From contig CM067059.1 of NCBI GenBank assembly GCA_033980235.1, positions 14,704,100 through 14,768,099 on the forward strand: DNA of 64,000 bases. Reading direction: 5' to 3'. The DNA comes from Diadema setosum. Lineage: Eukaryota; Echinodermata; Echinoidea; Diadematoida; Diadematidae. The first letter of the stretch is position 1, and the number at the start of each line of letters is the position of its first letter. Below, piece after piece: positions 21,376 through 34,857 of the stretch. The translations under genes were made by a program, and so were the position numbers. A model generated the notes under the pieces. It was not told the origin of the DNA. It made no database searches and was given only the letters and a program-made list of their open reading frames with translations.

Positions 21376-23290
21376 CTTGCTTCGTATATTAATATACGAT
21401 CACTGTAGGATCCCTCTACAACATCAAATCCCCTACACGACTTTTCACCTCATTTTACGCCTATGTTTGATTTTTTTTTTCATCCAAAGTATGAAATATA
21501 CTCTGATTAATTTCAAATTTCGGTTTAAAATTATGGCACTCGATGTCTCCCAAACCATTTTTATAGAGCACCTCTGTCCATAATTTTGATTCTGTCTCAA
21601 TTATTTTTGTGTTAATTAGTATTACAGTAAGCATTTTTAAAGAAACTCTTGAGTGGTTCACAATATACAAGTATTACACTTTAGTGGACCTCTCAGTTCT
21701 CTTTTCCCCTTTTAAACGTAACTTAGTATTTTGCCGGTGTGCAAGTATATTTCTATTTGTTAACTATCGTTCATTTTTCGCACATTCTAATGCTTATAAT
21801 GCTTATGATATAATTCCAGATTTATTCTGTGTTATATTTTGCTGGAAGAAAAATGAGAATGAAAAATATATGAATTGACATGAATGAATCTAATTAGAGG
21901 CTCTCAAGGGCTAAGTATATTTTGAAACAACACAGTATACTATGACATGCATCCTCGTTTGATATTATACTTTCATGATAATCTATTATGTGTTTTCTTT
22001 ATGGTATCCTGCTCATTTAATGATATCCTGTATTTATCTTAAGATATGATGCCTGTCATGATCTTTTACGTTTTTCATGAAAAGGTCAATGTGTTGTAGT
22101 TACTTAATATTTATACGTTTCTCTGCGCGTATGTGATTGCATTTTGTTGTCACCTTATCAATAATGGTGTAGTTTGATGGGAATGCATATTACAAGCTCT
22201 ACTTTTCAGCTTTCCCTCCATTTTTTCAACGTTACGGAGTAAATAACATGTATTTAATTATGTTCTCTATTTATCGTGTTTAAATCATATTTCGATGTAT
22301 GTAAAATATGTATATTGCTTTCTTTCATGCTATATTTCATACACTGACACTCTGGGTTGAAAATAACTGAAATGAAAATGAAATGAACTAAAGGTCGACA
22401 TAGTAACAGATATTCAACAACAAATTTATAGCTGAGTGCTCTATTTACAAAGTAAAATAGGGGCATTGAGATATATTGACAATACATAATGAACACGTAG
22501 CCACTGCTGAAATGTTGAGCTCCTTGTAATTTCTTTCTCTTTAATACAAGCGATTATAATTTGTCAATTGTTTCAAGGTTCTATCAAGCCCGTCCAAACG
22601 TCTGCATGCGTTTCACAGATTCTATTCAATGATACTTAATTGTATCGTTCGGATGAATGCCCCTTCAAAATTATTTACTTGTCGTTGCATGAAATTTATG
22701 CATATGAAATAAGAGAGGGCCCCTGAAACACAAAGCCAGAGTTTGAAGGAAAGAGAAAGTGGTTGACCATCCATTTTGAAAAGTAATTTTTCATTGATAG
22801 TTGGCGGCATTTTCCAGGAACTATTGATTCAGGTATGTTGATTAAAACAGTCTTGTCACCTTGATCAAAGTGAATATTTACGACAACACAATGTCACTCA
22901 ACGGGAAAGTTTTTAAGTATATCTTTTGATACAGTATCTATAGCAACCATGTCACAAGGACACGAAAGAGTGAAAATAGGCTTAACAAAATATAGATAGG
23001 TCATTCCCCTGCCCTGGATAACAGCAGGGGAGGCGAGTGAATTCATCAAACGTGATAAAAGGGAACATATCAAATTTGACAACACTCTGTCCATCTCGAT
23101 CCAGCAGGCACTTCGCTTCGTTACACGTTCCCCTGCGTACAATAATCACCATTTGTCATTACTTTTCGCCAGATATTCTTGATTCGTCTGTCGAATATAT
23201 TCTGCCTCCGCCTCTCTGCCATCATTCACGTGGTTTGGGAATGGGTGTACCTGTCGCAGGCGTTGATTGCAATTAATCTCATACAGCTTT
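21376..23290. other. AT-rich intronic sequence, nothing recognised
   Basis: Only short ORFs and AT-rich stretches on both strands. Confidence 0.6.
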
Positions 23291-24900
23291 TGTGCCCACC
23301 TAACATCGAATTAGTCCAATTTTGCATGCGATGCCCCGTCTTCGGGGACCCCATCCCGATACGACGGGCAAATTGGAATTGTATCGCCAGCAAAACCCGG
23401 CGATTGCAAGCAACTGCAATCCGGGCCCCGTGTACCGACTGTTAAAAAACGCGACAGGATGGAGAACAAGGGTTGAGTAAGACCCACGAACCGGTTGCTC
23501 GCGTAGAGATTGATTCGACTGGGAGGGCTAGATGGGGTCCGCTTACTCCGCACCACTTGGAACGACTGGGATCGGTTTCTAGCCCGCAGCGGAGCCGTGT
23601 ATTGCGATGTACGCCGTACGAGAGCTAATTTTCGAAATTGCCTTACTGAAGCTGAAATCGCAGTATCGGTGCTAAGCGTAGATTGCATTCGGTGTGGGCG
23701 CCGTGTGCGCTTCGTAGACGCGCGCACATCAACACACACACACAACACACACACACAACACAACACACACGAGACCGAATTACTCTTATGAAAATGACTT
23801 GTCGGAATCGGCAGCGCACGCCAATTAGCGCGTTTCGACCATTTTTGAAATCCGATCCGCCCTCTCAGATAGGTTTGCTACTGGCATGAATACGTTTCAG
23901 TCTCAAAAACGGAAAAAGTCGTTCTTTCCCCTGGCCCTCCCCAAATGGTTCAATTAATGTTAAAAGCTTCCCATTGAAAGGCCCAAAACCGATTCCCTCC
24001 CAGTCGCATCACTCAAAATTACTGAAGAATCTTTGGAACCTTAAAAAGCATGTGTTTCTGAAACAAGCGCGATGCGTCATCCAGATGGGGGGGAAAAAAA
24101 AGAAGCGGACAATGTTCAGGGATCGCAAGAATAGTTTTTTCAAACTGTTTCTTCGCAAAACTCCTGTCGTAATTAGAGGCAAGGTGGAAATTGATTATAC
24201 ATGCGAGTAGAGAATCATGCTGATATAGCGATCACCCACGAATGGCTTGTCTGAGCGGGCCTGGACTGCAGAAATCAATGCTTGCGTTATGAAGCCACTG
24301 CATGTAAGGGAAGAAAACGGCGTCCAGATGAAATTTGCGGGAACCCGAGCCTAAAACTCTGCTGGTTATGCGGATTAGGGTCGTAAATTCGCTACAAGTG
24401 GCTCTACATGCTATCAGGTTTGGGCATTAGTTTCCCGCCATTCGATTTCTACACTGTTATTTCATCCGCTTGTGTACGCTTCTTCTCGTCTGGCTTTAAC
24501 TCACATCTTCCTCTTCCGCGTCTTCATTTCTCCGATCTCACTCTTCCCCCCTCTTTCCCACTCCATCGGCCCATCTGTATAGCGTCAGAGTCTTTTATTT
24601 TCCCTTTTCTAAGCTCCCAACACCAAGTTCGAAGCTAATTCAATAATAAATCCGGTCGAAGAGAATCTAATTATCACTACATGTTTCAGTGGCATAAAAT
24701 GTCTTGCCCGGGAGGTGGGGGTAATTGGGCAAAATTGTCGCAGCAATATCGTATTGGCTGTTAGTGGTGTACGTTAGCGTAGCGGGACCGAAGCACCCGA
24801 TCTCACCGGCGGGAAGTATCGAACGCCTGTGACCGCTTCCTTACTCACCGCTACACGCAGGAAAATTGTGTGACGAGTTTCGATTCTTTTTTAGGGTATC
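23291..24900. promoter_or_regulatory. Largest GC-richer island in intron 1; candidate cis-regulatory region
   Basis: About 1.6 kb of unique, CpG-containing sequence in an AT-rich intron. It includes CAATTAGCG (about 23821), TTTCCCGCC (about 24430) and a CA-rich microsatellite (23731-23770). ORFs up to 151 codons occur on both strands but look like composition artefacts: they overlap each other and show no conserved motif. Enhancer function is inference. Confidence 0.32.
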
Positions 24901-27635
24901 GCTTCTCAGAAAATGACTTCTCGACTAGTAATGTGCGAAAAACGGGATTGAAACAATTTAGATTGAAGAGCGGTGGAAATATTAAGTGGTCATTCATCAA
25001 TTACTGCACCCAGTTAACTCTTCGATGCACTTTTGAGAAAAACGAAAATATCTCGTCGAAAACATACGTATCTTAATCATACCTGCACATGAGTATAACC
25101 TCAAAGAATGCTTTACATTAAACAAAATAGCCGATACAACACGTACATTTCTCATACTGCCTTCACAACTCGAAGCATCTTCATCTTCACCATAGCATAT
25201 AGATATACTAATCTTATCCGATTTAGATTACAAAAGATCACAACAGTATATTATATCATAATTATTTCCGACTCTAGAGACCTGTTATTCGTTTGAAAAG
25301 ACGATAACTTATTCACCACGGATCCAGATGTTACTCTCTATATCTAAACATTTTATGCGAATTAATTCAGAAGGACTAGACATTCTAATGACTCGGTAAA
25401 TCTCTACCACGAGAGGTAGCCAAAATGACTATAAAAGTTCGTTTTCTTCTGACTAATTCCATTCCTTCATTCCTCTGAGACTATCATAGTTTATCATCTG
25501 GTACGGTTAAACCAAGAGAAACTTGATGTACACACCTGGTTAAGTATGACCACGTATAATACAGAGACTATAAACCTTGTTTAAGGTCCGCATGTTGTAG
25601 CGATGCTTATTTTTTCCCCTCCTTACCTCAGTCGCTTGCTCACAGCCCCTGAAAATCGAATTTAGAATCCTGGGCCGTAATATTGAGATTAGTTTAATCA
25701 TCTACATGTTAGCACTCACTGAGGGTACGTTCCCACTCATTGGAACAGCAATTTAATTATCCCGATTGCAATGAGCTCTCGTTAGGCAGAGCGTCTTCTC
25801 GCCCGTGTCCTCATCTTAGAATGATGATATCCCAACAAAGATTGTGTGTATTTACGAGCTGCCGTTTTCTGCTAAGGCGAGTGGCGAGCCAAGAGGAAGC
25901 GAAAAACTTTAGCTTTATACTCCGCCTCAGAAAGATGAACAATAATTCTCAGAAAGATTGTACAATATAATGTTATAAAAACTGTTGACGCGCATCTTCT
26001 GTCCTTATTGTGATATCGTCATAATTGGAATATTCAAAATATACTAGTTTCCAAAATATTTTGATTTGTGTCCTTGCGACAAACTTACTGAGAAAAGAGC
26101 AAAATAAAGCCGCCTATAGACGTGCTAATACTTTGATAGATTTGAAATTGAAATAACAATGCCGATGGCCACTATAAATCGATCTAACTTAACGCTGCCG
26201 GACGTGGACTAGAGGAAGATGTAAAACCATTGCAAAGGAAAAAGATAAAAAATGACATATAGAAATGTCATTAACAACAATATATTGTAAAGCTGAATGC
26301 AAGTAACTAATTCTTATATAATAATGATAGTATAATTATGTTATATGCCCAGTCTAAGGCAACGAAATAACGTCATGGCGTATAGATATCAACGTTCTCG
26401 CAAATCAATGTACTTTGTGATCATCGTAAAGAAAGTAAAACCAAGACATTCCCGATATTGTTGTTTGCTTTGGAAAAATATGTAATCAATGTGACTGAAC
26501 ATCTAGTTTCTGAATTCCACCCCCCCCCCCCCTTTATGACCACCTTAACATGCTCAACCCATTTTTCTGTTGTTTTTGCCCCTCGACTCACGGAGAAAAT
26601 TCACAGCGAACACTGCAATGGGAGTTGAGTATTAGCAATCTCCCAAAGCTATAAAGCAGGTGCGTATACTAATCGGACCACGCTACATGATTTTGACAAT
26701 AAACTTTCTTTTTCTTTCATTTTTGTTGTTAGAAAGATATTTCCAAGACCTTTCTTTGTCGCGTAAGAGTCAACTTCAGGGATCAGATTTTCGTAGTAAT
26801 CATGACAGCACATTCGATCTCCTAACTACAGGACATTATATACTCCGTATTCATTACGAGTTAATTTTTCATGAGCAGTTCCAGGACTTTCTCCCTCTCT
26901 TCCCCCTCCTTTTTTTCTCAGCGCAAGCATACGATAAGACGGTGTTGGTTGAAGAACCTAATCCAATTTTGCCCCGCGACTGTCACTCTCGTTGCGTCCA
27001 CGTGTGTTCGAGTACACAATTCATTGTTCGCCGTAACACAAAGTGTTGCATGCGAAAGCATGCTCGCCGGGGCTGCGCTGCTTGTATTATTAGTTAGTTT
27101 CTAACTTGGTTATGCAGTTGGAGGTGTCATGAGGAATCAAAAAAGCTTTTCCTTGATGGTTTTCATTTGGCGATAATCCAATTTGAGGGTATTGTCGGTC
27201 AACACTCGTCCATGCCCGTGCAAGCGCTCGCCGGGTTGGGGCGTACCATTTAATTCCGCGTTGCAGGAATGATAGGAGGCGCCACGGAGTGCCGGGTTTC
27301 ATGGCGTGCAGGTGTGGCGTCCCGCTGTATACACTGAAGGCAGCTCTTTAATGAATGAACGACACAGACAGAAGAACTAACGCCGTGACGCAACAGTGTC
27401 ATGGCGACTTCTTTCCAAACCGGTAATGTCTACTAGATCATCCTTTAATGCATCTGCACCTAATTGTTCTCGATCGGCTTAAGATATCTCTGTTGCCATC
27501 GTTGAATCAGATCTAGGGTGTCACTAACATAAAGCGTGAAAACGCCGAAACATTACACTCATCTTGAAATGAATTCAGAAATCCGAATGAATTATAATCA
27601 CACAAATACACACGAACACATCCTGACGCGGTGGG

Positions 27636-27637
<2 letters not shown>
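24901..27637. other. Intronic sequence, nothing recognised
   Basis: Mixed composition. A C run at about 26520-26532 is the only simple repeat. An open frame at 26660-27097 shows no family features. Confidence 0.55.
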
Positions 27638-27714
<77 letters not shown>

Positions 27715-27769
27715 CACACACACACACACACACCCTCACACACACACGCACACACATACGCACTCACAC
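27638..27769. repeat. Long (CA)n microsatellite with three CCCT interruptions
   Basis: About 130 bp of CA repeat, interrupted at three places by ACCCTCAC. The spacing of the interruptions suggests internal duplication of a CA-block-plus-CCCT unit. Confidence 0.95.
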
Positions 27770-30483
27770 ACAAAAATATGTACATAATCAGCAGCATGCA
27801 CTACAATCAAACGCAACAACTATCAAAACACACATCAAATCTTAATCTGAAAGGTTGTTCTGAATAAACCAATATTTACGTAATATGATACTATAATAAT
27901 CCGTAACAATCCTACCAAATTAATCACAGTCATACTAACAAGCTTACATTAAGCCTTTGTAAGCTAAGTACATCAGTATGGTGCTCAGTATGTGGCTTAT
28001 AATAGCTGTCTTTATCATAATCACAACGTGATGTTCACCAGCATCCTGATTGACTACAAATTATATGCAAAGTATCACAAAACTAAACTGCAGATTGTAT
28101 TAAGAGGACTCCTATAGAAGATTTCCGCTATACTTTTTTATTTACATAATGACAAACCATTAATATTTGTTATGAAAATTCATGGCACATTAACTCTAAA
28201 CAAAATCTAGGAGAAATTACTAAATGTTTCACTGCATATATTTGAGGGGATTTCTTTTTTTTTTTTTTTGGGGGGGGGGTGATGTTATATCTGATATACG
28301 CCGAGTCAAGTTCACTTGTTCCATTTAAACTATTTTTTCCATGAGTTAAATTCTCACCACCGTCTAACATAAAAATAGAATTCGGTTTGATCATAATTAT
28401 TGTGCTTAGATCGCTCTGTGATTTCCCTCAAAGAATAGGCCCAACACAACTAATATCTTACCAACTGTAATGTAACTAGAATCTACAGGCGAATACATCA
28501 TTACGTCAACCAAATTGCCCTTAAAATAGTTTTAATTTAGTATTTCTATTTCTATTTTGTTTTTTGTTTTTTCAAGGACTTTAGTTAGTAGAGTGTTCTT
28601 CCCAATTTGTCAGATATCCAAAACTAATTAGATCTCAAGCATAAGTCACGGTTTATGATATTATTAACGTACATTGTACCTGTATTTCTTTCTTCCCTCC
28701 ATGACCGTCTGCGCTCTGCATAACGGCAAGAATATACTCCTACCAATAAATTACGAAAACAGAACCACATAATTATCATATTGTAAATTAACTGGGTGAT
28801 ACTTTGCAAGATAGCGCTAAATATGTCTGAAATCCTTGTGGATTAAATGTGGAATATAACATAGCTATACTTAAAAGATTTTTGTGGTCAGTTGTTTGCT
28901 GACATTGTAGAACAAATTGAAACATTCAAAAATGAAACAAAATTAATGATATACCACTGGGAATCACAATGGCCACTTCTTTAAATCTTTTCAAACTTTG
29001 AACTATCGAAACAATTGAGTGGTTAATTACTGACTATTGTTGTCATAATAAAAAACAAGTCATTCACAGAAAGTTCATTTCAGAATGTCAAAAAATCCTC
29101 ACCGAGAAAAGAAGAAGAAAAAACTAACTATGCCTGAAACAACCTGTACTATATAATAAAGCACTTCGGAAGGGATCCATAGCACATAATACAGAGTCAC
29201 TGATAAAGCAACGGTTTTCCCTACGCAGTGATATGATTTCATACCTTGCCCTTAAATTCACTGACCCTTCCCTCTACTCGTACATATCTTTTTTTTTTCT
29301 GTTGGTGTCTTACCTGATGGAACTAATCTAGTTTTGGCGTTTACTCCCTCTACACCTTCAATAATAGGTTTACACAATTTTGCTACTTACGCCCCTCTTT
29401 GTTTTCACTAAGCGTGAGTGCATATGGAGCTAAGTTGCTACAAACGAGATTATCTGATATTAGGATAGGATGCTAATGGAGGATTGCGGGAATAAAAAAG
29501 AAGGTTATCTCGGGGAAAGTGTACATATTTGTTTTTGTCGTCCCCCGGGACGGCGTTATTGTAAAGCGCTTTAGTGGAAAACCGTAGGCAGTATTCCCGT
29601 TCCATGCCTCTTTTGCAACAGCAAAGCGTACTAAATAACTTGTATGTACCTTATGGTCTTGACTTGCTTGCCCCATGTCTACGTTGGACCAGCTGATAAA
29701 AAATGCCTAGGAGCAACTTACACCTTGATTATTCCTTCCACGTCCGCTGCTGTGTGAGAGCATGTCACAACGTAGTCAAAATAAAACGGATTGCTACGTA
29801 TACAAAGTCGGCATCTTAAACACACACACACACGCACACACCCACACATCCACAACGCAAACACATTCACATTATATTTTAGTATAATGACATTGTATAT
29901 TTTGTATGTGTAGACGGTATGACTTAGTGCATACATGAGTGTTGCTATTGAATAATAAAAATATTCTCATTCTCATATAAATAAGTGAGATACCTATTAA
30001 TTTATGTAATTGCTATTTTATAGTCATACGAGATAGTTTGACCAAGAATATGGCTACACATTTCTGTATGGAATACTTACCCAAGATGTGCCTCCTTAAC
30101 AATTATGATTATTAAAAACAACAATAATGATAATGACGATAGGTTATGAATAAACATTAATCTATAATGATAATGACATTATTTATGATAACAATACTAA
30201 TCATTGTGGTCTTATTAACACACTATGGTAGCTTAAGTGGTAGCATTACTGTGCCAAATGGTCCTACCGAGGATATTTAATTTGATGAAACATGTCATAT
30301 TATTATTACCCAGCATTGCCGGGTATAAGGAATATTCCCACTATTATAGATTATCAGCGTGAAGAGGAAGGACTTTGTCAAAGCACTTCGTACGCGAAGG
30401 ACAGGATTCGAACTGATGGGGATGTCATATCTAAAGGAAAATGAAACTTAAATACACGTAATTATGAGGATTGAGTGAATCCA
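27770..30483. other. AT-rich intronic sequence with minor simple repeats
   Basis: Contains a T-run/G-run junction (about 28253-28279) and a CA run (29820-29850). A stretch of AATGATAATGA-type repeats lies near 30120-30190. No gene or clear element. Confidence 0.6.
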
Positions 30484-30985
30484 GAAATATCAGTAGAAAA
30501 CAATTACTTTGAGGAGAAACCGTTCAAAAGTTATGAATTTTTGAAGTTTAGGTGCAGCCATTTCTGGATGAGAAGATTACGACAACTTGTGACGTCACGT
30601 ATGGACAACGATATAACAAAAATCAAAAGAGAATTCCACATATTATTTTTCATTTTTGATAGAACAATGAAAAAGCATATGGCTCACCTCTTTTAGAAGA
30701 CATGGGGGAATAAACTTGCCCTCAAGATATATCAGTTACAAGACAGTGGAAGGAATGTGTGCGTCTCAAAAAATGTAAAATTTGATGAATTTCTTCTATA
30801 TTTTCTTTATATCGTTTTCTATTTGTGACCGTGTGACATCACGCATTGTTGTATAGTGTTCCAGCGATCGCGTTACCGAAAATTTATCTATCCACAACTT
30901 TTGAAAGGATTGTCTAATTTTCCTCAAACTTCACTGATGTGTTCTACTTATATTTCTGCCTTCACTAAAGCCACATTATATTCAA
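30484..30985. mobile_element. Palindromic TTAA-type foldback element, copy 2 (degenerate)
   Basis: Aligns by eye with copy 1. The left arm has AGTTATGAATTTTTGAAGTTT and GGATGAGAAGATTACGAC. The centre has CACCTCTTTTAGAAG..GGGGGAATAA. The right arm ends TTTTCCTCAAACTTCACTGATGTGTTCTAC. The outer 30-bp inverted termini seen in copy 1 are eroded, so the boundaries are approximate. Confidence 0.78.
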
Positions 30986-31849
30986 GTGAGAGAGAGAGAG
31001 AGAGAGAGAGAGATTCAAGAGTTTTAAATTTATTTGATTTCCATCAAATAAACAGAGAAATTAAATACGATGTATATTTTTTGGTTTTTTACCCCTTCAA
31101 GAGGTCAAAGCTTTATCCACTTTTCCCCGTGCTCTCATCTACCGTTAGCCTCGTTTTTGGTATAGCCAAAACGTGACCACTAAAAATGATTGTTTGTTTG
31201 TTTGTTTTCAATTAGGCACTATATGGACAACCAAACTTTTCGAAGGGGAACATCAAAATCTATGCACATGAAAATCTATCCCTACAAAGAATTCGTAGAG
31301 ATTAATAACTTCCAGTAGCAGTATGCTAGTTTAAATTAGATCAGAAGTTTCTAGACAACGTTAGAGACACATAGTGTTGAATGACGCGGAAAATAATGTG
31401 GTACAGTCCCTGTCTAACAACGTCGAGATGATCGGTGTGTGATTAAAGGAATTAACAAAAAAAAAAAAACAAGTTCGGTTAATCGTAGATAGCTCTCAGC
31501 TGAGTCACAAAAAAAGTATGTGCCTGTCAATTTAGCCAATTTCCACCAGTTCGAGAGAAACTCAGTCTTCCTCATTCTGGTGTTAAAAGGAAGCCGATCG
31601 AGCTCTTTCTTTCCCATGCGGCGCTTTTATTTCCCCAACAATGACCCTGTTGACAGTGATTACGTCCATACAGATTAGAATGAGGGGAGCTGAAAACATC
31701 CTTTTCTTCGATAGTGACAGTTACGGTGATTGACACCGTTTTTTTTTTTTTTTTTTTTCACGTGGACCACCTTTGGGGAGAAAAATCAAGTTAATTGACC
31801 GATTGGCGGCGCGCAAAGTCAAGAATAACTGTCATAATAGGTTCGGAAG
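30986..31849. other. Intronic sequence with (GA)n, (TGTT)n and poly(T)
   Basis: (GA)n lies at 30988-31012 directly beside the foldback copy. (TGTT)n is at about 31190-31207, an A run at about 31457-31469 and a T run at 31740-31758. Nothing coding. Confidence 0.7.
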
Positions 31850-32115
31850 AATAGATGATTGGTTCGCCTTCTCCCGTTTCCCCGTCCCGCTCTTCACAGT
31901 ATTCCAAAAAGCGCCGTAAGATGTAAGGCGGTCCAGAAAGCGCTTAGTGCTAATGACGCCACTTTCTTACGCAGCGGTCAATGGGCGCCTCTCCTCGTTG
32001 GACTCATTAGCCATTCGCGCTTGTAAGCAAGATTCGGCCGGAACAACAATGGCTTGAGCCGGGCTGGGTCTTTTGAGGGAGAGACCCCGTGAGAGTCATT
32101 GTGGAGACATTTTTA
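31850..32115. promoter_or_regulatory. GC-richer island in intron 1; candidate cis-regulatory module
   Basis: Compact unique sequence with GATTGGTTCG (CCAAT-like) and ACTCATTAGCCATTC, and no consistent reading frame. Composition-based candidate only. Confidence 0.28.
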
Positions 32116-32754
32116 GCGGGCAATCTTTAATTCCCAAATCCCCTTGTTGTTTCCTCGGTTTTTGGCGAAGAAGCCTACTTATTATAGTTTAAGGCCATAT
32201 CGTATCCATTGTTATGTACATATGACATACATTCATTACGACATCGATAATTTGTGAGATGTTAAGATGACGAAGAGAACTCCCTTTTCTTCACTGTCGA
32301 AATCATTTTAATTATCTAAATATGACTTGGTTTACAAGTGAAACACGTTAATTCATAACTATGCATAACCACTATTGGGCTTAGGTTATGTAGCTTTATA
32401 TAAATTTCGCATATAAGGGGGTGGGGGTTGACACATCTAAGGTGGCATTTCATTTGTCTATTGATAGAACTATTACTTCATGAGATAAAAGACACACCGT
32501 ATGGGGATGGGACTTAATTGTGTAAGGTGGAAAGGATAATAATAAAAAGTAATATAAAAACATGTCAACTTGACTATTAAACAATAACAAAAAATGTTCT
32601 CATTTTCATGGATAGGACACTTCCCTTTTAAAAGTATGCCGGATAGTTCCCTTTCACCTCATTTCGATCATAAAGAGTCATTTTCCGTCAAAAGTTAGAC
32701 GAAAATTAAGAAAATCACTGCTAAAGTTCGCTAGTATGCACATTTTTTTTTTTC
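32116..32754. other. AT-rich intronic sequence, nothing recognised
   Basis: Read on both strands without finding repeats or coding potential. Confidence 0.6.
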
Positions 32755-33060
32755 GGATTAGCGAAGCTTGTTTCATTTTCGAATTAACGAACCCTCGGAA
32801 CAACGAACCTCATTTCATTCCCGTATCAACGAACCTTCGGAATAACTAATCTCATTCCTTTTCAAACTATCGAGCCTTCGGAATACGCCACAATTAGTGT
32901 TTAGATTAACGAACCCTGCAACTAATTTTCGGGCTAACGAACATCCACAGGTACATACGGAATTCATGTGTTTCCGAAGGAAGGATCTTCGGAATTATGA
33001 ATCTCACTTCATTTTGGGATTGACGAACCTATAGAATAACGAACATCCCCTCGGATATTG
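32755..33060. repeat. Degenerate minisatellite built on ATTAACGAACC...TTCGGAATAACGAAC
   Basis: The phrases A(T)TAACGAACC, TTCGGAATAACGAAC and CTCATTTCATT recur at roughly 50-60 bp intervals, about six copies with heavy divergence. The last complete phrase is near 33026-33050. It contains many homeodomain-like ATTA cores simply because the unit does. Confidence 0.72.
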
Positions 33061-33096
33061 ATGATGATGAAGAGGGAATTTGTGATGCGTCAAGTC

Positions 33097-33125
33097 AGAT
33101 CAAATCAAATCAAATCAAATCAAAA
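33097..33125. repeat. (AAATC)n pentanucleotide microsatellite
   Basis: About five tandem TCAAA units. Confidence 0.9.
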
Positions 33126-33222
33126 CAACAGGATAGTTAAATGAAGTCTTGAATGTCGATTTGTGAGTCAAAGCGCACTTTTGAAAGTTGAACAAATAGT
33201 ATTCGTGTCTGAAGAGAATAAG

Positions 33223-33557
33223 CAGGGCTCCACACTAACTTTTATTTTTGGTGGCCCGATCGGGCCACCAAAATCATTGATCTTTACTTTTTGGTGGCCC
33301 GAAAGTAAAATCTGGTGGCCCGACAAAAAATAAGAAAAACATAGGAAAAACTAAATCGGTCCTACTAAACATAGAAAATAAATATTAAGTATTTCTGAAG
33401 TGATACAGGTACCCATGTCTAAACTAAAGGCAAACATCCGACTTTTTTTTTGGTGGCCCGATCGGGCCACCAAAATCTTCATTTCTGAAATTTTAGTGGC
33501 CCGACGTGCGTTTTTGGTGGCCCCGGGCCACCGGGCCACCGTTAGTGGCGAGCCCTG
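33223..33557. mobile_element. Compact hAT-like MITE (about 335 bp) with internal perfect palindromes
   Basis: The left end CAGGGCTCCACACTAAC and right end GTTAGTGGCGAGCCCTG are inverted repeats of each other. GAATAAG directly precedes the left end and directly follows the right end, a 7-8 bp target duplication of hAT type. The interior contains GGTGGCCCGATCGGGCCACC twice (about 33253 and 33452), each a perfect 20-bp palindrome, and many further GGTGGCCCG blocks. No transposase. Confidence 0.87.
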
Positions 33558-33689
33558 GAATAAGGGTAATAATTGCATAAAAGCTGTTTGTATTTACACC
33601 CAGTACAAATTGGCCAACTATGCTAAGTGTAAATCCCTCTCAACTTCTGGTAGTTTGTAAACAGGAGATTCACCCATGCTTAGGACTTT

Positions 33690-34080
33690 ATCTTTAGATT
33701 TTGCCAACTGTCAACTGTCAGCAACATCTAACGGAATCAAGGATAGAAGCAGTGGGGGAAATGTGCGAGTTACTTTTTCTTGGTCTTTTTTTTTCGGTCC
33801 CGCTTAAACGCCGTGCATGTATTCTTTTGCCTGTCTCGCTTTTCATGGTACTTCCCTCCCAGCGGCCTTCTCTTCCCTCAGCTGTCCGTTTCTCCCGCAG
33901 GGCTGTTTGGATCCAATGGCGACAGTGTCTACACCACCCCGTTGCACTTTTGGTTTAAACGCGATATAGTCGGGGACACCAACAACATTGCGGTCGACGT
34001 CGGCTGAAAAAATGCCAATCATAACTGACCTTGCTAAGCGCTCGGTGACATTGTTTGGTAAGTTTTTGCAGCGCTATCCT
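33690..34080. promoter_or_regulatory. GC-richer island in intron 1; candidate cis-regulatory module
   Basis: Unique, CpG-containing sequence between a MITE and a TA microsatellite. Open frames lack protein family features. Confidence 0.25.
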
Positions 34081-34099
34081 CATGTAGTGGCGTGAAAGA

Positions 34100-34137
34100 G
34101 AAAACGGATTGTGTGTGTTTGTGTGTGTTTGTGCGTG

Positions 34138-34178
<41 letters not shown>
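34100..34178. repeat. GT-rich tract followed by (TA)n microsatellite
   Basis: GTGTGTTTGTGTGTG leads into an uninterrupted TA run at 34142-34178. Confidence 0.95.
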
Positions 34179-34180
<2 letters not shown>

Positions 34181-34857
34181 TGTAATGTGACTATCGAGTG
34201 CAATATGGGTTGGGGTGCATTGGAATAGATTAAAACTGACAGGTTTATGTCAGGTTGTGCAGAAAGAGGACATACTGTGTCACTTGAAAATACTAAATTC
34301 ATGTATATGCAAATAGAAGGCGCTGAAGGGGTAGGATATTAATCAGAAACGAGCTGGCACCAGTGAACACATTGTGCACGTGAGGCCCGTGGTCACTGAA
34401 AGTAACTTTTGCCAAACGGTGACTTCCCATAATCGCCAAACACCGCACTACCAGCCAATCAACTTTAAAGAGTCCTACTTGCTGGCACGAGTGTTGCTGA
34501 CGTCATAAGTAACATCATAAATATTAATGTGACCAGCATGGCCCTGTTGCGTAAAAGTTCTGATCAAAAGTCAGAAAGTCAAACATTAGTCTCTGAATAC
34601 TTGGTTCTGATTGGCTGACATCTGACTTGTGTTTGATATTCTGACTTATGTTTGATTGCATCTTTTTATGCAGCATAAGCAGGGCTCTGGCGAACGAATT
34701 GTCATCTTCTTCAATCATTGTCAATGGCTATGATGTCATAACTCTGATCATCATATCGTTCTCCTGTCACAATGAGTGATATTATTTCAGAGGAGAAGCT
34801 TGTGGCATAATTATGATATTCGTCTCAGAGCATCCCCTCTGTGAGTTTAATATAATT

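Noticed and set aside
23311..23766. 151-codon ORF on the minus strand
   Set aside because: Overlaps equally open plus-strand frames, includes a microsatellite translation and has no recognisable domain; best explained by GC-rich composition.
30395..30425. CAGGATTCGAACTGATG, resembling a tRNA T-loop on the minus strand
   Set aside because: The flanking bases do not form the 5-bp T stem, and no anticodon or D arm can be built around it.
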